This document shows, one piece after another, positions 1 through 5,858 of a stretch of 8,687 nt of DNA. Below the pieces are notes generated by a model that saw only the letters and a program-made list of their open reading frames with translations, had not been told where the DNA came from and did not search any database. Position 1 is the stretch's first letter, and every line of letters begins with the position of its first letter. The stretch is taken from NCBI GenBank assembly GCA_946482385.1, contig CAMLRI010000059.1, forward strand, positions 1 through 8,687. The letters are read 5' to 3'. Made by a program: the position numbers and the translations under genes. This DNA is from an uncultured Cellvibrio sp. (GTDB taxonomy: Bacteria > Pseudomonadota > Gammaproteobacteria > Pseudomonadales > Cellvibrionaceae).

Positions 1-1173
1 TACATTACTCTCTAGCTGAGTGGCGCCTGGTGCCGCCTCTACACCCGCTGTCGAGGTTTTAATTTCACCCAACAGGCTGGCGGCGTCCTCCAGCTGTTCC
101 AGCAGGCTACGGAAATATTCTTCACCAGCCATGGTGGCTTGTTGCAGGCTTTCCAGGGAGTTGAGCGCTTTTTCCGCCAGGCCCAGCAGCTGGGCTTCCT
201 GCTCCAAATTCAAATCCATACTCATGGCCATGGCCCGCAGCTCGGTGGAGAGTTCGGTCATAATTTCCTTAACGGAGTTGCGGTTATCGCGCGAGGCCAT
301 TTCCAGCAGCAACATGACTGTGCGGGAATTTTCCTGCTGGGCGCGCAACATGCTATTAACCTTTAAGGTTTTTGCCCGCGCTTCGGCGATAGACACTATG
401 TGAGCGAGCAGATCGCGCAGGCGGCCATAGCGCGCCTCGTCTTCAAAGGGCGCATCCAAGGCCAGCAGTTGCACCTGGGTAAAGTTAAACAACAAAAAAC
501 GGCCGTGGGAGACTATACGGCTGGCCGATTGCAATGCACCTTGCAACAAGCGCTTATAGGATTCGGGGGCATCGAGCGGGTAGTGGCTAATATCTTTATC
601 AAAGCGAAATTGCATCACCGCTTGCAAACCCAAATCGCGCAGGCAATTAAAGGTGAGCAGCGCCAACTCCGCCAGCTCCTTGGTGCTTTGCACCTTTTCG
701 GCATAGTGCGCCACCACACCCATTTCCGAGGCAGATGACATGGCGGTAAACGCCAGGCTGGAATAATTTTTTAACTCATCCTGCAGCGCATTCAGCGCTT
801 TTTTATCGGCGCAGGTTTTTAACAATACAGCGGCAAAATCTTCGCCGGCCATACCTATACTGGCATAGGCATCTATGCCCAATGCACTCAGTTGTCCGCG
901 CACTCGCGGTGAGGCCGCCTCCAGCAGCAAGACCACCTTGGGCATGGCCGTAGGCAACTGTGCCAAACGCCCGGTATCAAACAGGGTTTGGCCAGCCACC
1001 AATACCAGCAACTCACTCTGCGCCAAGAGTGCCAACCAATCTTCCGGTTGTGGGCAGCTGTCGTAACAGCCCACACCAAACGGCAGGAGTTCACCGCTGC
1101 GGTTTAAAATCAACTGTTCATCGGGCACCAGGTAAGCGCCCTCTTCCCCTGCCATCATCCACAATGCATTCAT
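1..1173 (-). CDS. Response-regulator-like protein with degenerate receiver domain (3' end missing)
   Basis: The frame is open from ATG at 1173 to the window edge, giving 391 codons without a stop; the C-terminus lies outside. The start is supported by AGGGGAAGG about five bases upstream. Residues about 50-121 resemble the second half of a CheY-like fold: a hydrophobic strand (LLVLVAG, 55-61), a second strand (KVVLLLE, 79-85), a helix, then ALGIDAY and a helix. No aspartate sits at the end of the first strand, where a phospho-acceptor is expected, so phosphorylation is unlikely. Residues about 124-275 carry a segment (SSLAFTAMSSASEMGVV near 138-154, RYGRLRDLLAHI near 249-259) that I recall as the output tail of some gammaproteobacterial response regulators of unknown function. 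Residues 275-372 are predicted helical or coiled coil. No signal peptide or membrane segment is seen, so it is probably cytoplasmic. It is divergent from the binding-protein gene. The family assignment is from memory; the function is unknown. Confidence 0.8.
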   Translation of the reverse strand, partial: MNALWMMAGEEGAYLVPDEQLILNRSGELLPFGVGCYDSCPQPEDWLALLAQSELLVLVAGQTLFDTGRLAQLPTAMPKVVLLLEAASPRVRGQLSALGIDAYASIGMAGEDFAAVLLKTCADKKALNALQDELKNYSSLAFTAMSSASEMGVVAHYAEKVQSTKELAELALLTFNCLRDLGLQAVMQFRFDKDISHYPLDAPESYKRLLQGALQSASRIVSHGRFLLFNFTQVQLLALDAPFEDEARYGRLRDLLAHIVSIAEARAKTLKVNSMLRAQQENSRTVMLLLEMASRDNRNSVKEIMTELSTELRAMAMSMDLNLEQEAQLLGLAEKALNSLESLQQATMAGEEYFRSLLEQLEDAASLLGEIKTSTAGVEAAPGATQLESNV

Positions 1174-1250
1174 AGGCCTTCCCCTAGAACTACTACTCCA
1201 CCCACTGATACAGCCGCGCTACGCCATCGGCTTATGCCAAAACCAAAAAA

Positions 1251-1256
1251 AGTATA
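1251..1256 (-). promoter_or_regulatory. Putative -10 element for the receiver-like gene
   Basis: Read on the minus strand, the hexamer is TATACT, one mismatch from the sigma-70 -10 consensus. It is followed by a run of T and then GG, so the transcript would start near 1244 and leave a leader of roughly 70 bases. No good -35 hexamer is found at 16-18 bases, which fits a promoter needing an activator. The two dyad sites lie at about -40 and -58 relative to this start. This is inference from sequence alone. Confidence 0.4.
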
Positions 1257-1273
1257 GTCACATTGTCTTAAGT

Positions 1274-1294
1274 TAACGGTTGAAATAACCGTTA
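1274..1294. promoter_or_regulatory. Perfect inverted repeat, candidate operator
   Basis: TAACGGTT at 1274-1281 and AACCGTTA at 1287-1294 form a perfect eight-base dyad separated by GAAAT. The half-site spacing of about 13 bases between centres is suitable for a dimeric regulator. No T-run follows, so it is not a typical terminator. Its centre lies about 40 bases upstream of the proposed start of the minus-strand transcript, over the expected -35 region. I do not recognise the cognate protein. Confidence 0.5.
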
Positions 1295-1295
1295 G

Positions 1296-1309
1296 GTGAT
1301 TTATATCAA
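1296..1309. promoter_or_regulatory. FNR/Anr-like box
   Basis: GTGATTTATATCAA matches the FNR/Anr consensus TTGAT-N4-ATCAA at nine of ten defined positions; only the first base differs. The centre at 1302.5 is about 58 bases upstream of the proposed minus-strand start near 1244, close to the -61.5 position used by class I FNR-type activators. It is also about 240 bases upstream of the binding-protein gene, so regulation in either direction is possible. A partly overlapping dyad (GGTGATT at 1295-1301, AATCACC at 1308-1314) could instead be a different operator. The spacing does not fit a CRP site. Confidence 0.4.
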
Positions 1310-1542
1310 TCACCCTGTTGCCCACACCAACCAAACACTGGCCATGAGCAGCGCCCAACAAATCACCCACCGTTATAAAAAATATTCACACTTGTAAATT
1401 TCGGTATAAAACAGACCTCTATTCACCCTGGCAAGGGGTGACATCAGCATCAGGCAAATAAAGAAGGCAGATATTCGTCAAACCTGTATACATCTTCTAA
1501 ACTCAGCTCTATAACACTAATGGCTATCTGGATACCCGCTCT

Positions 1543-2745
1543 ATGATCAAATTCTTTTATGCCCTTTGCGTGCTGGGTTTATTAGGCTTGCGCCCGGCGC
1601 TGGCCAATACCGAACTGCACATTATTTACACCTATGCCAAAGATAATTTCGGCCAGGTGCTGCAAGAATTTGGTCAACAGCAGGGCATTAAGATTAAAAG
1701 TGAATTCAAGGAACAGAACGATCTTAAATCCAGCATGATGGGGTTGATGGAAGCCAATACCGCACCCGATGCCATCATCATGCCCTCCGACCATGTGGGG
1801 CTGCACAGTTTTATCCGCTACAGCGAAATTGACCGCAAACTCTTTCCCGCCGCCATTCCCGAACGTATTTGGAACAGCGGTTTTAGCGATGGCAAGCTCT
1901 ACGGTGTGCCACTGATCCAAGGCAATCATCTGATGTTGTTTTACAACAAAGGCCTGATCAAAGAACCTGCGGCTAATTGGGAAGACATGCTTAAGCACAA
2001 AGCCGAATTAGAAGCAAAAGGCCTTGCCACCATCGCCTGGAGCTTTGACGAAGCCTATTGGTTTTTGCCCTTTTTGGCGGCCTACGGTGGTTGGCCGCTC
2101 AATAATGGCAAGGTAGAACTCAATACCCCCGCCATGGCAGCCGCATTGGATTTTTATAAAGGCCTGCGCTTGAAAAGCCTGCCCTACCCGGATTGCAGCT
2201 ACCAGTGTGCGGTGGATTTATTTAAAACCGGCAAGGTGGCCTACACCATCAATGGCGATTGGATCGGCAAAGAATTTCACCAGGCCCTGGGCGATAACCT
2301 GGGGGTAAGTGCCATACCTTCGGCCGAAGGTAAAACCATGATCCCCACCTTCTCCACCCATGTGATTGCCTTTCCCGGCGACTCCCTTAATGGCGCCAAG
2401 CGTGCCAGTCTTATCGCCCTGGCCAACTACCTGCAAAGCGCCAAGGTGCAGCGCCAAATATGGGATTTGAGCGGCGCTATCCCCGTGGAAGAATCCGCCT
2501 TTAACTATGCCCAAGGTAATGCCCAAGGCTACTTGAAAAAAACCATTGAATTGATGGCCAACACCAAGCCCATGCCCGCCGACAAAGAAATGACCTTTAT
2601 TTGGGATGCCATTGGCAAGGGCTATTGGCGCCATCGCGAGGGGGCTCTGGACGGTGCGGCCGCAGCACGCTATATGCAACAATTAGCCGAGCGACATATT
2701 CGCAATGCCCAACGTATGGTCAATTCCCAACCACCGACCCCCTAG
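1543..2745 (+). CDS. MalE-like periplasmic solute-binding protein
   Basis: This 400-residue protein has a signal peptide (positive start, hydrophobic core, cleavage expected after ALA at 19-21), so the mature form is periplasmic. Length and order of conserved segments follow the maltose-binding-protein family (extracellular solute-binding family 1). Examples are a PDAIIMPSD strand, YGVPLI, LFYNKGLI, TINGDW with W240, and MTFIWDAI with W354; the last two align with the MalE regions that supply aromatic sugar-stacking residues. C218 and C222 (CSYQC) could form a local disulfide. The ligand is unknown, but an oligosaccharide is reasonable. No permease or ATPase gene is adjacent; instead a diguanylate cyclase begins nine bases after the stop. 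That suggests a sensory rather than a transport role, as for NspS with MbaA, but this is inference. The ribosome site is weak (GGAT at 1530-1533), and the ATG overlaps the stop of an eight-codon upstream ORF. Confidence 0.88.
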   Translation: MIKFFYALCVLGLLGLRPALANTELHIIYTYAKDNFGQVLQEFGQQQGIKIKSEFKEQNDLKSSMMGLMEANTAPDAIIMPSDHVGLHSFIRYSEIDRKLFPAAIPERIWNSGFSDGKLYGVPLIQGNHLMLFYNKGLIKEPAANWEDMLKHKAELEAKGLATIAWSFDEAYWFLPFLAAYGGWPLNNGKVELNTPAMAAALDFYKGLRLKSLPYPDCSYQCAVDLFKTGKVAYTINGDWIGKEFHQALGDNLGVSAIPSAEGKTMIPTFSTHVIAFPGDSLNGAKRASLIALANYLQSAKVQRQIWDLSGAIPVEESAFNYAQGNAQGYLKKTIELMANTKPMPADKEMTFIWDAIGKGYWRHREGALDGAAAARYMQQLAERHIRNAQRMVNSQPPTP

Positions 2746-2748
2746 GAA
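2744..2748 (+). promoter_or_regulatory. Ribosome binding site overlapping the upstream stop codon
   Basis: AGGAA at 2744-2748 begins inside the TAG stop of the binding-protein gene (2743-2745) and lies six bases before the GTG at 2755. It selects GTG as the start of the cyclase gene and implies tight translational linkage of the two genes. Confidence 0.65.
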
Positions 2749-2754
2749 TAACCT

Positions 2755-4824
2755 GTGTCACTGCTTGCCAAACTCACCCTGCGCAGTTTTCGCCACACGG
2801 TACTCGCCCTGGTGTGGGCGGCGGTATCTGTGCCAGTGTTAATGCTGTGCATCTACCAACTCCGCAACGATTATGAGCAGGCACTGGTTCACAACGACCG
2901 CGAGCTGGCCTACGAAACAGAACGGGCGTCTTTTCTACTCACCCAGGCCATACGCCAATTGATGGGCGACCTGGATCGTATCGCCAGCGATGGCTCGGTG
3001 ATCCGCTCCCTCTCTATGCCCATACTTACGCCCATCTCGGTAAAAAAAATTGAGGAATACCTGGGCCACAACCCCGCTACCGACAGCGTAATGTTGATTG
3101 ACCAGGAATTGTTTCCGATTGAGGTGCTACCCACCTGGGCCTTGACTGATGACATTTCCGCTTATGAACCCTACATGGCCGAAGTAGTGTCATCGCCGGA
3201 TGCCATTAGCGACCCCCGCCCGCGCTTATTTATTCCACCCGCCAACACCAGCCATGGGCGCCAATTAATTTTTATCCGCCCTATTCTCAGCGCCAGCGAT
3301 TCGCTATCCAAACCCTTTCAGGTCAACGGGCTGCTGATGGTGAATATCAGTATTGAAAAACTGATGGTAGGGCTAAAGCAAGCCGGTGCTGATGAGCCGC
3401 AGCTGCTGCGCCTGCTCAGTAAAGATGAAACCCTCTACACCCAAGGCGATGCCAAACCCAATGAATTGCGCCTGCACCAAGTGGCCATAGCCGCCGAACT
3501 GGGCAAACAACAGCTAACCCTGGAGCTGGGGCGCACCGCCGATGGTGTGCTCAGCCAGGTGCTGCTGGGCTATCGCACCCAGGCCATAGCAGCGCTGCTA
3601 TTTCTGGGGCTGATGTTATTAGTCATTAAAAAACTGGCCGACAAACTGGCGCGCCCGCTGCAAATTTTAAGCGAGCTAACCCACAACATGAGCCACCAAA
3701 ACCTGGAAAACCGCAAGGCCACACCTATAGATACCAGCGCCGTGCAATACCGCGAGTTTTCCGAGGCCTTTGCCCTGCTCAGCAATATGGAAAGCACCAT
3801 ACAGGCGCAATTCCAACAACTGCACCAAGCCAATATCACCCTGGAAGACAAGGTTGCCGAGCGCACCGAGGCGCTGAAAAAAAATATTCTGCTGCTCGAC
3901 CAACAGCGCAACTCCCTGCAAAAGCTGGTGCAATTTTCCCTGGAGGTACAACAGCTAGCCTCGGTCGATGAAATAGGCCCCATGGGGCTCTCGCTGGCAG
4001 AATCCATTTGCCAACAACCTGTGGGCCTGTATTTGCTGCGCAGCGATTTTTTTGCCGGCTACGAACAATTGCACACATTGGATATTGCCATGCGCCAGCT
4101 GCTGCAACAGCAGCATCAACAGCTCAATGAATACGCTGCCCTGCTGCGCCTGGCCAAAAATACCCCCTGGATACACATAGTGCCCATAGGTACATCCACA
4201 CCCAGTTACCAGGGTTGTTTAATTACCCTGCGCAGCGAGCTGAGCGAACAATTCGGCGAAGCATTAATGGTGCTTAGCACCATGATGTCATCGGCACTCA
4301 AGCAACATAACCTCAATGCCAAGCTGCATCAGCTGGCGCATATAGATTCTGTCACCCGCCTGCCCAACCGCCACTACTTCACCTCGCGCTACAGCGAATT
4401 ACTCAACCGCTTTAATAGCAACAACCCCAGCACCCATTTTGGTGTTTTTGTGATCGATGTGAACGGCCTAAAATTTGTTAACGACCACCACGGCCACGAA
4501 TACGGTGATGAAATGCTCAAGCAAGTGGCCAATGCCATCAAGCAGGTGGCGCGCGCCAACGATACGGTTGCGCGGGTGGGCGGCGACGAGTTTTATATTT
4601 TGCTGGAACATGCCAACAGCGACACCTGCGAAAAATTTGCCGCGCGCCTGCGCGACATCAGCAATAACCTGAGCATGACCATTAACCATAAACCTCACCC
4701 CATTAGCTTCAGCCTGGGCTTTGCCAGCACCGATTTGGATTCGCTAAAAAACTTGCTCAGCCTGGCCGACGAACGCATGTATTTTGCCAAGAAAAAACAT
4801 TATCAAAACCAATCCGGGCCCTGA
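2755..4824 (+). CDS. Membrane diguanylate cyclase with periplasmic sensor, HAMP-like, GAF-like and GGDEF domains
   Basis: This 689-residue protein should make c-di-GMP from two GTP at the inner membrane. Helix 1 is at about 14-37. A periplasmic region of some 240 residues follows and looks Cache-like (RPRLFIPP, then RQLIFIRPIL and NGLLMVNISIEKL). Helix 2 is at about 277-291, followed by a HAMP-like segment (292-350, with ARPLQ) and a coiled coil (about 350-395). Residues about 390-530 look GAF-like but are weak. The C-terminal GGDEF domain starts after HIDSVTRLPNR. The catalytic motif GGDEF is intact at 609-613, and the inhibitory I-site RxxD is present as RAND at 600-603, so active, product-inhibited synthesis is expected. 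No EAL domain is present. The start is GTG, chosen from the AGGAA six bases upstream. The gene lies nine bases after the binding-protein gene, which makes that protein the obvious candidate partner for the periplasmic domain; this pairing is inferred. Confidence 0.9.
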   Translation: MSLLAKLTLRSFRHTVLALVWAAVSVPVLMLCIYQLRNDYEQALVHNDRELAYETERASFLLTQAIRQLMGDLDRIASDGSVIRSLSMPILTPISVKKIEEYLGHNPATDSVMLIDQELFPIEVLPTWALTDDISAYEPYMAEVVSSPDAISDPRPRLFIPPANTSHGRQLIFIRPILSASDSLSKPFQVNGLLMVNISIEKLMVGLKQAGADEPQLLRLLSKDETLYTQGDAKPNELRLHQVAIAAELGKQQLTLELGRTADGVLSQVLLGYRTQAIAALLFLGLMLLVIKKLADKLARPLQILSELTHNMSHQNLENRKATPIDTSAVQYREFSEAFALLSNMESTIQAQFQQLHQANITLEDKVAERTEALKKNILLLDQQRNSLQKLVQFSLEVQQLASVDEIGPMGLSLAESICQQPVGLYLLRSDFFAGYEQLHTLDIAMRQLLQQQHQQLNEYAALLRLAKNTPWIHIVPIGTSTPSYQGCLITLRSELSEQFGEALMVLSTMMSSALKQHNLNAKLHQLAHIDSVTRLPNRHYFTSRYSELLNRFNSNNPSTHFGVFVIDVNGLKFVNDHHGHEYGDEMLKQVANAIKQVARANDTVARVGGDEFYILLEHANSDTCEKFAARLRDISNNLSMTINHKPHPISFSLGFASTDLDSLKNLLSLADERMYFAKKKHYQNQSGP

Positions 4825-4825
4825 G

Positions 4826-4855
4826 TGTAAAACCCTCAAGCAATACCGCTATACT
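4826..4855 (+). promoter_or_regulatory. Possible weak internal promoter ahead of lapG-lapD
   Basis: TATACT at 4850-4855 is one base from the -10 consensus. A poor -35 candidate, TGTAAA at 4826-4831, lies 18 bases upstream. It sits just after the stop of the cyclase gene, in a 122-base gap before lapG that is otherwise pyrimidine-rich. It would let lapG-lapD be expressed separately from the sensor genes. The gap has no clear terminator, so read-through from upstream is also possible. Confidence 0.25.
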
Positions 4856-4934
4856 CTCGCCTCACCCACCCTTCCCTCATTAACTCCCACTGCCTCCATG
4901 CTGCCCACCCTGCCCGCCCATGTATTAGATGCAC

Positions 4935-4939
4935 AGGAA
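4935..4939 (+). promoter_or_regulatory. Ribosome binding site that fixes the lapG start
   Basis: AGGAA lies seven bases before the ATG at 4947. The alternative in-frame ATG at 4929 has no such site upstream and would place this motif inside the coding region. I therefore take 4947 as the start. Confidence 0.6.
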
Positions 4940-4946
4940 TCCCGCA

Positions 4947-5858
4947 ATGGGTAACCACTGCCTGGGCGCAGTTCAGCACAGCCGCTGGCGTTGGCCTGTG
5001 TGGTTGTTGGCCCTGCTTACCCTGGCGGCCAGTGCCGCACTCAATACCTCGCTGATGCGCGAACAAATGCAAACGCGCTACGGCGAAGACGGTGTGGCAC
5101 TACTCGATGCCTGGCAGCGTATGCTCAGCGATGCGCAACCACTGGCCAGCGCGCAGCAAGTGGTACAAGTCAATAATTTTTTTAACCAGCAGATTCGCTA
5201 CAGCGAAGACCTGCCGCTGTGGCAGCAATCGGATTACTGGGCCACCCCCTTGGAAACCCTGGGGCTGAGGGCGGGCGATTGCGAGGACTACAGCATCGCC
5301 AAATATTTATCGCTGTTGGCGCTGGGCATTCCACCATCGCAGCTGCGCCTGATTTATGTGCGCGCACAAATCGGCGGGCCACACAGCAAACTATTCCAGG
5401 CACATATGGTGCTGGGTTATTACCCGGCTACTGATGCCACTCCGTTGATTCTCGATAGCCTGGTACACAGCCTGCTGCCCGCCAACGAGCGGCCCGACCT
5501 GCGCCCGGTATTCAGCTTTAACAGCCAGGGCTTGTGGATCGGCGGCCAACTCACCCAAGCCGACCCCACAGCGCGCTTATCGCGCTGGCGGGATTTATTA
5601 ACCCGCGTCGAGGCCGAAGGTTTCCTGCTGGCAGCGCCAGCAACTGCCATAGCGGCCAATAGCTCCTTGCCAGCGGTTAACACAACACCTCTTACAACAC
5701 CGGCAACACCAGTAACACAAACAAACCAGTCGCTGCCAGTGGACGCCAGCGCATCATCATCTTCCACCAGCGCGGCAGCGCAACAAACCGCAGCCCCGTT
5801 AAACATTTCCGATACTGTAAATACTCCAGAAAAAGGCACTACCTATGTCGCTGATTAG
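4947..5858 (+). CDS. lapG: LapG-type periplasmic cysteine protease (transglutaminase-like)
   Basis: LapG cleaves the N-terminal region of LapA-type adhesins in the periplasm and so releases them from the cell surface; LapD sequesters it when c-di-GMP is high. Numbered from ATG 4947 (303 residues), the family's Cys-His-Asp triad is visible: C112 in AGDCEDYSIAKY, H153 in QAHMVLGYY and D170 in LILDSL. The acidic DCED segment matches the calcium-binding region known in LapG. The N-terminus has an arginine-rich start and one hydrophobic stretch (about 16-33) ending in ASAA, a signal peptide or anchor. The catalytic core ends near residue 230. The last 70 or so residues are a low-complexity Ala/Thr/Ser/Pro tail that I do not expect in a typical LapG, possibly a disordered linker. 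The gene overlaps lapD by 14 bases, so the two are translationally linked. An earlier ATG at 4929 would add six residues. Confidence 0.93.
   Translation: MGNHCLGAVQHSRWRWPVWLLALLTLAASAALNTSLMREQMQTRYGEDGVALLDAWQRMLSDAQPLASAQQVVQVNNFFNQQIRYSEDLPLWQQSDYWATPLETLGLRAGDCEDYSIAKYLSLLALGIPPSQLRLIYVRAQIGGPHSKLFQAHMVLGYYPATDATPLILDSLVHSLLPANERPDLRPVFSFNSQGLWIGGQLTQADPTARLSRWRDLLTRVEAEGFLLAAPATAIAANSSLPAVNTTPLTTPATPVTQTNQSLPVDASASSSSTSAAAQQTAAPLNISDTVNTPEKGTTYVAD

Larger units (their letters stand above)
1174..1542. other. Divergent intergenic regulatory region
   Basis: This 369-base gap separates two divergently transcribed genes and contains no convincing gene. The left half holds a -10-like element for the minus-strand gene and two adjacent dyad-symmetric sites, listed separately. 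The right half is AT-rich around 1370-1410, with TATAAA at 1405-1410 but no well-spaced -35 partner. A small hairpin is possible (TCACCC at 1423-1428, GGGTGA at 1436-1441), and an eight-base palindrome TGTATACA lies at 1485-1492. I could not match the 1420-1500 segment to a known riboswitch. The promoter of the plus-strand row should lie here but I cannot place it with confidence. Confidence 0.7.

Noticed and set aside
20..738. Plus-strand ORFs of 127 and 112 residues
   Set aside because: They are antisense to the 391-codon minus-strand frame, which has a good ribosome site and family-like sequence; they lack start signals and protein-like composition.
1295..1314. CRP site reading of GGTGA...TCACC
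   Set aside because: The half-sites are separated by ten bases instead of six; the FNR-like alignment is better.
1420..1500. Possible c-di-GMP (GEMM) riboswitch ahead of the binding-protein gene
   Set aside because: The context made it attractive and there is a small hairpin, but the conserved GEMM core elements are not present.
2218..2682. Minus-strand ORF of 154 residues inside the binding-protein gene
   Set aside because: Shadow frame opposite a recognisable MalE-like protein; no start signal or recognisable domain.
3570..4007. Minus-strand ORF of 145 residues inside the cyclase gene
   Set aside because: Ser/Cys-rich shadow of the coding frame spanning the HAMP and coiled-coil region; not protein-like.
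4898..4954. Eighteen-codon ORF overlapping the lapG start
   Set aside because: No ribosome site, proline-rich translation of a pyrimidine-rich gap, and a better explanation of the AGGAA motif as the lapG ribosome site.
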